Source: Salminus brasiliensis
Taxonomy: Eukaryota > Chordata > Actinopteri > Characiformes > Bryconidae
Reading direction: 5' to 3'
Assembly (NCBI RefSeq): GCF_030463535.1
Contig: NC_132878.1
Span: forward strand, 40,228,501 to 40,292,500
DNA: 64,000 nucleotides
In this document: positions 1 through 12,549 of the stretch, one piece after another
Layout of the letters: each line of letters begins with the position of its first letter
How positions within the stretch are numbered: the stretch's first letter is position 1
Made by a program: the position numbers and the translations under genes
The notes under the pieces: generated by a model
The model's input: the letters and a program-made list of their open reading frames with translations, nothing else
The model's database searches: none
Told to the model about the DNA's origin: nothing

Positions 1-1501
1 ACTAGTTGAATTATGTTTAAAACCAATAAATTGTTGAGTTCTTAACAGTAGGAAAGGCTATGGAGAGGTCAAAAAAGGACTTTATTTTTTAGCTGCCTAA
101 ACGTAAGCCAATGTTGCCCAGCACAGGTGGAAGATAAGAAATAAATGTGAGTATTGAACCTTGGCTGGGGATCACAGGACTATATCGCTTTCTCTAGATA
201 TTTTAACTTTGCAAAATTCTCAAATTGTATGGACATGCTTCTGACAGTTATGTCAGATATGGATAAACTATCACAATTTAGCAGAAATACATCAGCGCCA
301 GCAAAATCCAACTAGATGCATGTACTAAAATGTTTTTTTTTTTTTTAAACAATGTTCATGAGGAGAAAAAAATAATAAAAAAAAGAAAAAAAAACACACC
401 GATCTTTCTTGATCTTTAACATAGCCATAAAGCCTAAATGCTCCACTTCATTTAGTCTGTGATTACATGCATCATGATAAATATCCGGTATCATGAAAAA
501 TGTCTTTAAATATTGTAATATAGTATTTTTACCATATCACCCAGCCCTACTTCTACAATCAGTTACTGGTTAATTTAAGTTCATTTAAAGTGTATAATTA
601 TTACTTTGTTTCTTTATTCATGATTCATAGAAAATGTTTTCCTATCCAAATGTTTATCTTTTTATCTATACAATAACAAATTACCTCAAACTTTTTTTTA
701 CCACTCTACCTCTGCAATAATTATCAAGAGTAAATTAATTGAACTAGGTTTCTCATTTCTGAATTCTTAATTCTGTATAATGATTGCCACTCTAATTCAA
801 CAAGGACATTTGATTACCTCTTAATCGAGCACATTATTAATGAAATAATCAACAGACCAAAAATGAAACTATTAGCCAAGTATAATTATGTTGAATTTGA
901 AAAGAACCTTTAAGCTTAACATGGCACTAGGCAGGTGCACCAGAAAAGCACAGCAGCAGAATCATTCCAGAAATCTTTTGGAAAAGTAAATCCATGTTAG
1001 TTAAATTCAACTCCCTATTTGTTACCTTGATGGGTATTAATGGGGATTAATATCAACAGTTTAAAACAAAAGATACATACCATTACTATAACCAAATTGT
1101 AACATGCATGCAATAGTAACGTGGTTGCAATGATTTAATTTGTGTGAAATTTATTAGGTGGCTTTGCCATATGAGAGTTTATGTTCTATCAACAGTATCC
1201 GAAGTACATTTCCCTTAAAGTAAAAATAGCAAACATCTAGATTTTTTTCTGAATATTAAAAACGAACAGAGAGAATGATAATCTGAGGGGTCCTATCACT
1301 TCTTACAAATGCAACTTGCAGCTAGCTCAGTAAAACACATTACATCCAGTTTAGTAGCTGTATGTACCAAAATCTTAAAACATTCCATAATATCTTGCTG
1401 TTGTCATATTACCAAAAATTTTAACAGACCCAAAAAAAAAAAAAAAACATATGCTTTAGCACTAAATTATGACACCTAAATTATTGGGCCAAAGAAGTGC
1501 T
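1..1501. other. Gene-free flank and 3' UTR side of SNW1
   Basis: No coding sequence is visible here. The segment is AT-rich and contains an impure T-run/A-run stretch at about 331-394 and an A16-17 run at about 1431-1447. Because SNW1 reads on the minus strand, the part nearest 1501 should be its 3' UTR. A minus-strand AATAAA (plus-strand TTTATT) at 1150-1155, about 350 nt beyond the stop, is a possible polyadenylation signal. The UTR end cannot be fixed from sequence alone. Confidence 0.55.
1150..1155 (-). terminator. Candidate poly(A) signal of SNW1
   Basis: A canonical AATAAA hexamer on the minus strand about 350 nt downstream of the SNW1 stop codon. It is the first one met after the stop, but such hexamers are frequent in AT-rich DNA, so this is only a candidate. 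Confidence 0.3.
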
Positions 1502-4500
1502 TCACTCCTTCCTGCGCTTCTTCTCATGGTCATAGTCTTTAGAGCGCCCACTAGTGGACGGCCGTTTGGAGCCACCATGCTGCTTGGCTTCTTCCAAGAA
1601 CTTATCCAGACCAAAGGGATCTTCCTCAAATTGGACAGGTCCATCCCTGCGGGGACCATGGTCAGTGCCAGAGAACTCCCTATCAGGTACAAACCTAAGT
1701 GGAGATAAAAAGATTTTATCATGAACAGACTTCCAAAGATAACCGGCCTCTCAATCCAATTTTCAGGGTCTGCAACTAGTAAAACAGTTCACGACTGCTA
1801 TTCTTACTAGCTAATTCAGAGTATTATTTGTAGAGCAGATGCTACAGACATTGCAAATTCCCTGCGTTACCTGCTGCTCTGCATAAGTGTGTCCAGGTCA
1901 TCTCCGTATATATCCTTGTCTGCATTTTTGCTGGGCCTGTACATGTTCTGTGCCATGTCCCTGCCACTCTTGAAGGGCTGGTCATATACATTGTATGTCT
2001 CATCCTCTCCCCCAGCGAAGCCACTGTCCATTCCCTGTGACAAATATATAAAAACAACTCAAGTTAAACAGAATCAGATGACCTTTTAAACGGCGCAAAA
2101 ATCCAGGACACTGGTTGAATTTTGAGGTGTGTGCAGCACAACACATCATGTGGCATGATTACTGCATCTGCTGTGAAATGGGCCCGATGCTCCATGCACA
2201 TCTTTATTGGCGAAAGTGAGAAGTCAAATTGTATCACAGTTTGGAATAAGCTTCTCTTTGTTTTTTTTAAAACAGAAAAATTAAACTAGTTATTAACAAT
2301 ACAATACTAGTGAGAGCACAGATACAAAATGCCAGATTAAACAACTTGAAAAAACATTGCAGTCACCTGTGTGTCTGCATAAATAGGTTCAACAATGCAC
2401 AGCCAATAGAAATGTTACCCTGCTCTGGTTGAAGAGCCTCTGGTCATACTGAGCCTCGCTGGAAGTGCGGGGGTTGGGCTGGCCAAGAGCAATCAGCTCA
2501 CTGATGTCTCGGTCCTGGTCCCTCTGCAGTTTAGACCTGAAATCACACAATGGTTAGTTATGTGCTACAGCACATGTCCATTTTAAATAAATACTGAATT
2601 GCCTAAACTGAAATGGGAGTTAAAGCAACAAGCGCTACTGGATAGAGTGGTTGAGAATCTGACCGTAGTTTATTGTGCATGATCATGCTTTTCAAATTAA
2701 GACAAGTGTACGACACTGGCACAAACCAAACTGCCCAAGATTTGATATAGCATGTACCTCTTATCAGGGGCCGCTCTGGAGATGTTCCTATCGTGCTGCC
2801 TCTCTTTCCTCCTGTCATGACGAATCTCATCACGCTCTCTGACCTCACCATCCTCCCCTCCTGCCAGCAGAAGGAATGCATGTGTGAGAGAAATTCTAAT
2901 TTGAAGCACTTCGGTCACTATGCACAACCTGCACAAAACCCAGACCTTATGTAGCAACGCATTTGCAAATATGCCCAAAGGACACATGGTGTGACTTGTG
3001 AATAGCATAATATCAACATATATCAGTCAACTAACAACTCTATGGACATCAACTGACTTTACAAGCAATGGCATTTGGCACACTACTGCGGCAGGTACAG
3101 TTGTGATCAGATGTCTGTATACGTCACTGGAGTATAGGGCTTTCAATGATTTCTTTCAACTGTTCTTTTTCCAGTGCAGAAAGAGTTTATGAGTATGACA
3201 ACATACATTTGACTATAACTGGTAGCTTGTCATTGCCCATATAAGAAAAGGGTTCGAGTTTGACAGTACTTAATGGACAGACCAACACAGTATATTTGGA
3301 AATTCCCATGAGCTCGGGACAGATCTGAGAAGAATTGTAGATCTCTCAGATCCATTTCAACCCCAACATTGTTAAGCATGGTGGTGGTAGCAACAACCAC
3401 TGGAACTGATACACTGCACAATGTGAAGAACAATGAAGTGAATAAAAATTCTGACCACCTCAGAATTCTTCAGCATAACCTTTAGATACCCCTGAAACAC
3501 ATACTGAGAAAGCAGAATTCTACTGAGCATTCGGAAAGACCTTGCCAAAGCCCTAACCTTAAATGTATGAACTATGGTGCTTCACGATTTCAGTCTGACT
3601 AACCAAAAACAGCTCCAACAGTTTAAAGAAAATCCCTGAAAACCCAATATGAACATGAATGTCATTGTAATAAGTATGTAAACTTCAGAACACAACTGTA
3701 CTGAGTAAAAAGACCACCACCTATTGCTGAACCATACCACATAAGACCTATACCTTTTTCTCCATGGCCTTTGATTCCTGCTCTTCTGTCTCGGGCCATC
3801 TTTGCAAGCTCCCTGAGCTTCTCCTCCTTCTTTTCTTTTTCTTTCTGCGCCATCTTCTTTTCCACCTGAGCTCGCATCTCCACTGCTTCTCTGGCCTGAG
3901 AACATCACAAGAATGTCAATATGAAGCAAAAAAAAGCCATCTTGCCTTGTTTTTCCTGAAAACTTGTCCCTTGACCCTGGGCCTGATTCCTTCTTGTGGG
4001 AAGGTTGTGCGTGTGGCAATGGGACCATTTAGTGGTTACTTTCACTTATGGCTGTTAAATATAGACTGGTTACCTTTCTGTCTGCAATGTAGAGAGCCTC
4101 AGCTAACTTTGCAAAATTCTCATTAATATGAACTGTCTGAAGGCCTCTTCCATCGGCGGCCAGACGTTTATCCAGTGGGATCGTGTAACCCTGAAAAACA
4201 TCAATTAACATGTTTTAACTTTAAAATATTTGGCATCCAGGAGGACACAAGCATTAATTGACCGATAGGCCACTGCGTGTTTTTTGCAAAGTAAAAAAAC
4301 ATGACTTATGAAACCTTTGCGTTCTTCCAGTTTGATATGCACGGAGGAATCTTCCACTCTTGCTGTTCTTTCACCGTCATCTGAGACAAAAAATAAATCA
4401 ATTAATACAGAGTTCCGATTCAGAAAGTGTGCTATGGAATAGGTAAATATAATGAGAATTTTGATGGATCCCTACCTTTCTGCTGGGAGAGTGCATGACT

Positions 4501-6526
4501 GGAGCAGGGGGAGAGGGAGGGCCACGAGGAATCTTCTTATTTATTCTATACAAAATAGACATATGCAAAAATATACTTTAAAATACTTTACAAAATACAA
4601 ACAAAAATGGCGCTTTTACAAAAGCTATGGGTGCCGTGACCTACTTAAAACGTGGTGGCTCCATTGGGTCTTTCTGCATCTCCACCATACGGATGACCCT
4701 TTGCTTGGCCCCAGAGTTAAATGCCACTCCCTGCTGAGAGGGTGTGTACCTGTTGCAAATTTAAAAAATAATTATGAAACGTCCATGCTGTACCATGACT
4801 GACAACACACATACTTGTGATAAGTTTAAACATTACCGTATGTATTGTGCAGGTGCCTGTTTATCTGCTGCACGTACAGGCATGGCAGCAGCAATTTTCT
4901 GGGACACCTGCTTGTCTAAAGCAGCTCTGGTCTTCTCTGTGAGCTGAAATAAAATTTACATTTGGAATACTTTACATAGAGGACTTCATAAAAAAAAAAT
5001 CACGTTTACAAAAGAGATATGGTAAATAGAGTCAGCTGTTTGAAATGGCAAGCTTAATTTGAGGGGGAAAAAAAAACACACAAACATTTTATATATTTTA
5101 CACATCTCACCTCTTTAATAGCCTCCTCATCTGGTCTCTGTAACTCTGGGGCATCATCATTGAGCACTTCCTTAGGAAGCAAGTCTGTGTATTTACTGAA
5201 TATAACCTGTTTAAAAAACATCACAAGAGGAGTGAGTATAAATGTTACATTCATCACCAACAATTCTAAGCTGCTTCAATATAACACTCACCTTATCCTT
5301 TCCTTGGCCTTGTCGCGCGATAGCATCATACTTGATTTTGCCCTCGGCGTCCACCTGCACAGCAAGGGCATTGGACGTCTTCTTCTTTCTGCCCATCTCC
5401 AGTGGATACTGAGCCACATGGATCTCCGGAAATGCGCCTCCATCGCCAAAGTCCTTTAAGCACACATTAACAGAAGCACTACTAAAAGGATCTACAGCAT
5501 GAGCAAGATGCTTGCATTCGCTCTATATTCTATATCTATACATCTCCTTGTCTATACAGCCCCCCACCCCCCTACCTCAAAACCTCGGGGCACCCATCCT
5601 TTTCGAGAGCCATAAGGAGGTGGTTCTCTTCGAGTAGACACCAGTGCTGTGGACTGGGACCTCTGTGCTCTGCTCTTCTCTTCTGCCTCAAGCTGGTCCT
5701 GGGACAGCTGAGTAGGCGCGGGTAGAAAGCTGTAAGACAATCGGTATACTACAATTAAAACAATACTGACCGATCTATCAAGTTGGAACTTGGCCTACTT
5801 GGATGTATATACGGAAATCGTGTTGCACTATTCATCTGAGAACGTCTGCCTTTTCCCTCAACTGACAGAGCCCCTGGTTTAGATGGCAAACACTTTCAGT
5901 ACAGCATAAAACCCACAGCTAGCTAAGTCCAGTCGCTTTGCTTGCTCAACTTGGCAATACAAAAAAAAACAACCTTTCGCAGACATGGGATGACAATGAC
6001 CCAAGTTCCTAACTTCTTTCTGACCCTAAATGATCAAATGTTGGTGTTCTTGCAATGAGATTTCCGAAAAGTTGCTGCGTTAGACAGATTACTACAAGCG
6101 GGGGACGTTCAGCGTTAGCTGGTTTGGCTAGCTAGCTAGCTAGCATGAACTGTGAAATAACGTATTGCTAGCACTAGCTAGCTAAAATGAGATCAAACTA
6201 TCTAGCGGATCAGCAGAAGTCTTACTAAACATCACATTTAACAACACATAGATTAGATTTTAGCCAAATGTAGCTGTGAATACTTTAGTGTGGAAGTAGC
6301 TAGCGCTAGCACTAGCTAGCTAGCTTTATTAGCATGCTAGCAAAACTAGGCCTTTTAACCGAATAATGGACCGAAATAACCAAAGAAAACAGTGCACATA
6401 CAAGAATGTGTTAACATACAGCTAGTATATCGGACAGACACAGCCAAACGTTATATTACAAATAACGTTAGCTAGTATTTGTAACACCGAGCAGGCTTAC
6501 GCCGCGACTCACCTCGCCAGCGACAT
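1502..6526 (-). CDS. snw1: SNW1 (SKIP), SNW domain-containing protein 1, 14 coding exons
   Basis: SNW1/SKIP is a nuclear protein that joins the activated spliceosome and acts as a transcription coregulator (nuclear receptor, Notch and SMAD pathways). Coding exons in transcript order on the minus strand: 6526-6513, 5729-5576, 5453-5292, 5206-5111, 4943-4837, 4749-4645, 4545-4476, 4380-4315, 4190-4074, 3895-3754, 2860-2758, 2536-2419, 2034-1871, 1694-1502. Every junction has GT/AG borders, and the lengths sum to 1,611 nt, that is 536 codons plus TGA, matching the 536 residues I recall for human SNW1. The N-terminus reads MSLASFLPAPTQL; the first exon supplies only 14 coding nt. The name-giving S-N-W triplet lies at residues 252-254 (exon 8), followed by the conserved GYTIPLDKRLAADGRG block. 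A Lys/Glu/Arg-rich coiled region comes from exons 10-11, and the C-terminus ends EKKRRKE. The frame has no disruption. Exon 10/11 joining gives Gly-Gly where mammals have a shorter sequence; an alternative acceptor there is not excluded. Confidence 0.96.
3096..3700. mobile_element. Degenerate Tc1-like DNA transposon inside a SNW1 intron
   Basis: The ends form an imperfect terminal inverted repeat: the left end begins TACAGTTGTGATCAGATG and the right end, read in reverse complement, begins TACAGTTGTGTTCTGAAG. Both ends are flanked by TA, the target site of Tc1/mariner elements. At about 3371-3395 the interior contains the block encoding V-K-H-G-G-G, a Tc1 transposase signature. The copy is about 600 bp, roughly half a full element, and has no intact reading frame. 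It sits in the 893-nt intron between coding exons 10 and 11 and is presumably removed by splicing. Confidence 0.7.
6110..6350. repeat. GCTAGC-rich low-complexity stretch in SNW1 intron 1
   Basis: Clusters of CTAG/GCTAGC occur at about 6127-6143, 6170-6182, 6297-6325 and nearby, including a run of four GCTA units. GCTAGC is self-complementary, so these runs can form short hairpins. Function, if any, is unknown. Confidence 0.6.
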
Positions 6527-6620
6527 TTTCCTCTTTGTTGAGTCTGACGTCACGCGAGATCTGACTGCATCGCGATGTTTTAGACAAATATCGCTAGCAC
6601 TAGGGCCCTAGTCCCAAATG
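6527..6620 (-). promoter_or_regulatory. Likely SNW1 promoter and 5' UTR region
   Basis: This lies immediately upstream of the 14-nt first coding exon. It has several CpGs (for example around 6549-6556 and 6571-6575), in contrast to the AT-rich surroundings, and no obvious TATA box, as expected for a housekeeping promoter. The transcription start site cannot be read from the sequence. Confidence 0.4.
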
Positions 6621-6935
6621 GTGAGCCGTGGTCCTCCTCTGGTTCACACCAGAAACCATCCATGACCCTATTTTGTGACACCATCACCCAAATAGTCAGA
6701 TTATACTGTCTCATTTTTTTCAAAGTGTGAAAGTAACGCACAAGTAACAAGTAACGCAATTAAATAGACGAAATTGACGTATATTGAGCTGAGGCCTGAC
6801 CTCTCTGCGTTTGCATTCTTCGTAGCTAAGAAAGGGGATGCAATAAAAAGCCCTCTGCTAGAGCATGAAAATAATATCCCAACGTTTATTTTCCAAATCC
6901 ACGGTGGTGACCACAAAATTGTCACTGATAAGACA
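6621..6935. other. Intergenic, nothing recognised
   Basis: Unique-looking sequence upstream of SNW1. A 62-codon open frame on the plus strand and a 74-codon one on the minus strand overlap here, but neither resembles a known protein and neither has exon-like context. Confidence 0.5.
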
Positions 6936-6939
6936 ATTC

Positions 6940-7460
6940 AGTATTTTCAAATTTATTTATAGTGCTTTTTATAACTGGCATTGCCACAAAGCGACTTTAC
7001 AGAATCAGTAATTAGTAAGAAGACAAGAGATCAACAAGACATAGACCCTAAAAGACCCCCCAGTGAGCAGCCAAAGGCGACAGTGGCAAGGGAAACACTC
7101 CCTCAGAGCTGGAGGAAGAAACCTTGGGAGGAGCAAAGCCTCACAAGGGGGACCCATCCATCCTCCTCTGGTCAGAACAATTTATAAATTATTGATAAAA
7201 GTCACTGTTAATCATAATATCATAATACCAGTATACTAATCATGATATAATATAGGGAGCCTCGTAGTTAGTCTGATGGGTGGCAGCTGGTCTTATGCAG
7301 GTAAAGGGGACCCCAGCAGTCAGTCTTCTAACAAGTCGGGCAGGATGAGTGGGCATCCATTTTCTCAGAGAAGGTAAAAAGACAGAGTTAGTTCCGAATG
7401 GATTTATGGAGATCAGAGAACATTGAGCACTATCAGTATCAGTATACAATATGATGAAAC
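6940..7460 (+). repeat. Fish interspersed repeat, copy 1
   Basis: This begins with TTTATTTATAGTGCTTTTTA, followed by a CACAAAGCGACTTTACAG block, a GGCGACAGTGGCAAGG block and a GAGGAAGAAACCTTGGGAG block. The same ordered blocks recur at 12555-12760, so this is an interspersed repeat by internal evidence. I associate it with tails of fish non-LTR retrotransposons, but the exact family is not certain. The portion after about 7200 is less secure. Confidence 0.6.
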
Positions 7461-7479
7461 CTGAGCCTACAGAGAGGAG

Positions 7480-8030
7480 GTTAGCTTACTGTCACACTGG
7501 TGCCAGGAAAACAACCTTTCTCTTAACATCAGCTAAGACAAGGAGCTGGTAGTGGACTTCAGGAAACAGGAGTGAGTGCACACCCCTATCTCCATCCCTA
7601 TCTCTGGAGGGGGTTAGCAGGAGGAGGTTTTGTATGAACTGTCGCATAACAGGACGTTATAACAGGACCTGCATTGTGGAGAGTATTATGACAGGCTGTA
7701 TCACCACCTGGTAGGGAACTGCACCGCTCAAGGAGGTTCTATACTTAAGCAATTAGACTGCTGAATAAACAATAGCTTGTGGACTATGGACCTCATCTGT
7801 AACATCACACCTTCCATACAAACACACTCTGCACCCAGCACTTACGACTGGAAACCCTATGCACAGTCACGCAGCACCCACAAAGACTTCTCCCCTCCCA
7901 TACTACACCTGAACTCACACCCATCCAGTGTCTTTTTTGTCCATTTTGTCCGCGTGCAAGCAGCGAGACGACAGCTCCAGCATCTCAGTGTACTACAATT
8001 CCCTGTGTCCGCGAACTCCTGAACCTGCAG
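7480..8030 (+). mobile_element. Non-LTR retrotransposon 3' fragment, plus strand
   Basis: Short stretches in shifting plus-strand frames resemble the segment after the reverse transcriptase catalytic core of fish LINEs: a K-T-K-E-L-V-V-D-F-like stretch near 7535-7565 and an E-S-I-M-T-G-C-I-T-T-W stretch near 7680-7712. Several stops and frameshifts interrupt it. The part after about 7750 looks like the 3' tail. It is a dead, 5'-truncated copy. Confidence 0.5.
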
Positions 8031-8069
8031 ACTTTATCTAAGGGGAAACATTAATTACCAAAAGCTAAA

Positions 8070-9450
8070 CTAAACAGATGAGTTTCAGCCTAGATTTTAA
8101 GATTGAGACCGTGTTTGAGTCCCAAACATTATCTGGAAGGTTATTCCAGAGTTGGGGGGCTTTATAAGAAAAGGCTCTTCCCCTGCTGAGGTTTTCTGAG
8201 TATTGGGAATGAGTAAGAAACCAGCACCCTGAGATCTTGATTCTTGATGTTTCATAAAAGTATTCTTGATGGTTCATAATATGTAATAAGATCCCGCAGG
8301 TAGTCAGGACCAAAGCCATGTAGGGCTTTATATGTTAATAGAAGAATTTTGTATTCAATACGGAATTTAACTGGGAGCCAATGAAGTGCTGATAGAACTG
8401 GACTGATATGGTCATATTTTCCTAGTTTTAGTAAGGACCCCGGCTTGAACTTGTTTATTGAGGTTCCTGCTAGAACAACCTGACAGTAGTGCATTACAGT
8501 AATCTAGCCTTGAGGTAATAAAAGCGTGTACTAGCTTTTCTGCATCCTGTAGAGATAAGAAATTTCTTAGTTTGGCAATGTTCCTAAGCTGCATAAAGGC
8601 TGTCCTACTAATATTAGCTACATGTTTACAAATGATAGATCTGAATCCAATATGACGGCAAGATTTTTAGCTGCTGGACTATGTATAATGGAAGCGTCAG
8701 CCAAATCTAACATTAAGTCTGATTTCTTATTCTTACATTAAGTTTATTTCTAGTGTTCTAGAGTTTTATATCCTTTACACAGTCTTTAATTTTATTTAAT
8801 CTAACTTTATTGTCAGGTTTGGCTGATATATAGAGCTATGTTTCATCTGCATAACAATGGAAATTAACATATTGTCTACTTATAACTGAGCCCAGTAGTA
8901 ACATGTATAATGTAAATAAAACAGAGCCTTGCGGAACTCCATATCTCACTTTTGTGTAATTTGAAGATGAATCTCTTAACTTTATGAACTGATAGCATTC
9001 AGTTAGATATGATTTGAACCACAATAGGGCTGTTTCTGTGATTCCAACCATCTTTCTAGTAATATAGTATGATCTATTGTATCAAAGGCTGCACTGAGGT
9101 CCAGTAGGGCTAATAAAGATACATAGCCTTGATCAGAGGCAAGAAGAAGATCATTTGAATCATTTCATCTTCACTAGGGCTGTCTCTGTGCTGTGACTGG
9201 GTCTAAATCCAGATTGGAATTCTCATACATGTCATTCTTACTCAGGTATAAGCAGAGTTGTTGGGCCACAGCTTTTTCTAATATCTTGGATATAAATGTT
9301 AAATGTTGTTGGAGATGGGTCTGTAATTAAACAGTACAATAGGATCAAGATTTGGTTTCTTGGTAAAAGGTTTTATGACTGCTAATTTAAGGGTTTTGGT
9401 ACATGCCCTAAGCTAAGGGATAAATTTATGAGCTTTAATAAGTGCCCTTC
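8070..9450 (-). mobile_element. L2-like LINE remnant, reverse transcriptase to C-terminus
   Basis: On the minus strand, pieces in different frames run in the order of a non-LTR polymerase: an N-Y-R-P-I-S-N motif near 9330, then at 8836-9051 a segment with GVPQGSVL and a degenerate active-site box reading C-Y-A-D-E-T where Y-A-D-D is required. Next come SRLDYCNALL near 8490-8520, LSALHWLPVKFRIEYKIL near 8350-8400 and APQLWNNLP near 8125-8155. This C-terminal series is typical of the L2/CR1 group of fish LINEs. Frameshifts, internal stops and the D-to-E change in the catalytic box make it inactive. Confidence 0.72.
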
Positions 9451-9529
9451 TATATTCAATAAGGATGTACTTCCAGGCAGAGTAGAACACCTCTAGTTTG
9501 GTTGTCCGCTATTTACGTTCTAGAATACT

Positions 9530-9725
9530 TCACAGCACATCACACTTTTCCGATTTTTATTTGATAAAAAATTTGAAAACCACAAATCATGTTTGTTCAT
9601 GCTACATTGCGTTGGTCTATTATTTAATCTCAATAAAATACATTTAGGTTTGTGGTTGTAAGGTCATAAAATGTGAATAAGTTCAAGAGGTATGATTACT
9701 TTTAGAGTTATCATTGGGGTACACC
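9530..9725. mobile_element. Tc1-like transposon end fragment (tentative)
   Basis: The stretch has the wording of Tc1-type element ends that are common in fish genomes: ACAAATCATGTTTG, then AATGTGAATAAGTTCAAGAGG and GTATGATTACTTTT. No partner end or target duplication was found, so the assignment rests on remembered similarity only. Confidence 0.4.
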
Positions 9726-11700
9726 TTCCTGCTCTGGGTTATATTCTGACCATATACATAATCACGGGAGTGACCTAGGGGGTGTTCAATCAAGCAAGCT
9801 GACTTTTTGAGACATAAATATATCAAAATATGTCATAAAATGGATCCATCAAGGAAGTGCCACAATCGCATCAAGGATGGGTAGCATCACAGTGACTTCA
9901 CAAACAACATCCTATATTAGTGCTTAAGTGGTGCTTAAGAGGAGTCCTAATCAGTTCAGTCATGAACTGTGTGCTGGAGAGGAGCCTCAAGTGAGGGGCG
10001 GAGCTTAGCCCTTGCACACTTGAGCACATGTGCATGAGCTCCCCAGTAGAGGGAGACAATACAGTGGCAACCAATCGTGGGGTGTCAAAGGACCTCCACG
10101 CCTGTGTGACATGATGACAAGATTGCAGGTTGTGAACATAGAGACCATATTTTTTTAAACCAGTGTGCAATAGAACATGAGAGAGAGTGTGTTATCGTGA
10201 AATATCTGGGTGTGATGAAGCAGACACGAGCCGAAGGTGAAGGTGAATGTCCATGACTGCGCATTAAATAATATTGGCTCTTTTAAGTGTGTATATTTCT
10301 TGATCAAGTCATGTTCCATCAGTACAGAGTGACAAAGCCATCACAACAAGCACAACTACCAGCTGGCCCGGGAATATGTAGTCAATCTTCTGATGAGGAT
10401 GCTGTTGTATCCACTTTGAGCTACACAAAAGATGTACCAGACCAATGACAACAGGGAGTGAGTTTCTCTAATGGAAGAGAACTTTCCTTTCCAGATTAAA
10501 AACTATCTAACTAACACTGTGAACGTGACCTCACTTGCATCTCATAATGAAAGCACGAAAGAAACACTACAATATAAAATATCATGTGTAGAATAAGAAT
10601 AACTGGATAGAAAAACTGTGTAAGAAAGCACACGGCAGAAAAGAGAGAATAGTAAAGTGATCATATGATATTCATTTTGGTCATACAAAGGCAGACCAAA
10701 TGTAGAACAAGAACTACCTACAATAGTTTGTAGTGTGTGTGTGTGTATCATAATGCCATTATGAAATATTAAATCTTTGAGTAGGGCACTTTGTTGTTGT
10801 ACACTGACTAATGGAGTATTGGGGGTATGACTCATGGGATAAGACAGTATGCTCAACTTTCTGCTACAATAACCCCCATATCATCTGTTTTTCTACATGT
10901 CTCTCTCTACACCACTCTCTCTGCATATCTCTCTACAATGTCTCATTCTCCATATGCATCTCTGTCAGCTTCTCTCATTCTATCTGTTACACACCTGCCG
11001 GGAAAGAAAGGACGTCTATATGTGCATATGTTTTAGAATGTTGGCTTTTTGCATTTCGTCAGCTCTGAAACTGTGGCTGTACACTCAGAGCTCTTGCGAT
11101 GCTCCCAGCTGTGCAGGACCCCTTAGCTGCACTGAATGCTCTAAACAAACAAAGCACCCTACTAAACAAAACACTATGAATAAGTCACTTGGTTCCATAG
11201 TTTACTCAGATAACACAGTGTAATGATGAGTCTACCGGTTGTATGTATTCTCTCCAAAAACCGGATTATGACTTATATTTATTAAATAGTGCTGCCTACA
11301 TCCTAAGCAATCATTTAGTGTCAGCATTCATTACCAAAATACAGTTAGGCTCACCTAAAAACATAAAACAGCACACATTTCATCAGCTCTGAAAGCTGCA
11401 CACAACTGTAAAGAACCCTAAAGCTGCACTTAATCCCTCAAAGCCTGGGTGTGCAATACATCGCTGATGTCTGTTGTTCCTTAATGAAGCATACTACAAA
11501 TATAAAACACAGAGTATTGGATTGTATTGAACATAGTTCAAGAACAAAGAAAATATTTTTAAATAAGCACACCCCTCACTTAGTCCTTCATTCTCACCTC
11601 AAAAATAAATGTTATCCTAACATTACATATCCCTGTTGTCATCAACAGATTTTCCAGTATGTTGCTGCATTAATTTTGATGCTCTACCTGAACTAGCCCT
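9726..11700. other. Intergenic, no gene recognised
   Basis: No coding exon or recognisable repeat was found. There is a short GT run at 10734-10746 and a pyrimidine-rich CTCT segment at about 10895-10985. Three overlapping plus-strand open frames at 10811-11223 arise from this biased composition. They overlap in different frames and show no known motif. Confidence 0.5.
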
Positions 11701-11714
11701 CCAGTGCCTGCTAC

Positions 11715-12010
11715 TCAGAAGCTGCCACCATCATGCTTCACAGTGAGGATGATTTGATCTGCAGTGTTTGGTGACCACCGAACATTGCGTCTAGTCTGAT
11801 GGCCAAAAAGCTCAATGAGATGAAAGAACCTTCTTTCGATTGACATTGGAGTCTCCCACATGCCTTTGAACAAATTGTAGTCAAGATTCCATTCTCTTTG
11901 CTGCTCCCCCATAAAGCTTTGACTGGTCAATAAGTTGGGCAACAGTTGTAATGTGTAGTCTCTCCTGTCTGATCTGCTAAAGCTTTTAACTCGTCCTCAA
12001 CATTCATTTC
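11715..12010 (-). mobile_element. Tc1/mariner transposase remnant
   Basis: The minus strand reads F-K-G-M-W-E-T-P, then I-E-L-F-G-H, then P-N-T-A-D, then T-V-K-H-D-G-G-S, in the order seen in Tc1-like transposases just before and after the second catalytic aspartate. The S-D-E-T segment expected before I-E-L-F-G-H is not preserved. No terminal repeats were found. This is a fragment of a dead element, of a different subtype from the intronic copy at 3096. Confidence 0.68.
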
Positions 12011-12084
12011 CAAAAGCTACAACAGTCCTTGGTCACAAACATTACCTAAAAAAGTTTTTCCAGAATTTAGGGAATTTTCATTTT

Positions 12085-12515
12085 ATATGAAAAGGTTATT
12101 CCCCCTGCTGAAGCTTACTGAATTCTGGGAACCACCACCAATTTTTCCAGTTTTACTAAGAACTAGCTGCAGCATTTTGAACTAGTTGAAGTTTATTGAG
12201 GTTCCTGCTGGAACATCCTAACAGTAGTGTATTCCAATAATCTAGCCTTGAGGTAATAAAGGCTTATACTAATTTTTCTGCATCATACAGACATAAGGCA
12301 TTTCCTAGTTGGGCAGTGTTCCAAAAATGGTTGAAAGCTGTCCTGGTAATATTAGCTATATGTTGGTCAAATGATAGATCTGAATCAATTATGACGGCAA
12401 CATTCTTAGCTGCTGAAACAGCTAATCAACCAGGTTTAACATTAAGTTTACAGTTTTTCCCTGCAGCTTTTGACCCCAAAAGGAGAACCTCAGTTTTGTC
12501 AGTTTTGTTTTAAAT
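12085..12515 (-). mobile_element. L2-like LINE fragment, second copy
   Basis: The plus strand of 12195-12415 is clearly similar to 8460-8680 in the same order (for example AATCTAGCCTTGAGGTAATA and TGATAGATCTGAATC). It is therefore a second copy of the same LINE family in the same orientation, more decayed and shorter. Confidence 0.65.
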
Positions 12516-12549
12516 TTTGCCTAATTTCCTTTTATCGGGATTTGTTCAA

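Noticed and set aside
3764..4126. 120-codon plus-strand open frame
   Set aside because: It overlaps SNW1 coding exons on the opposite strand and an intron; a compositional shadow.
10811..11223. Overlapping plus-strand frames of 69-108 codons
   Set aside because: Three frames are open at once over a CTCT-rich stretch, with no domain, splice or promoter context.
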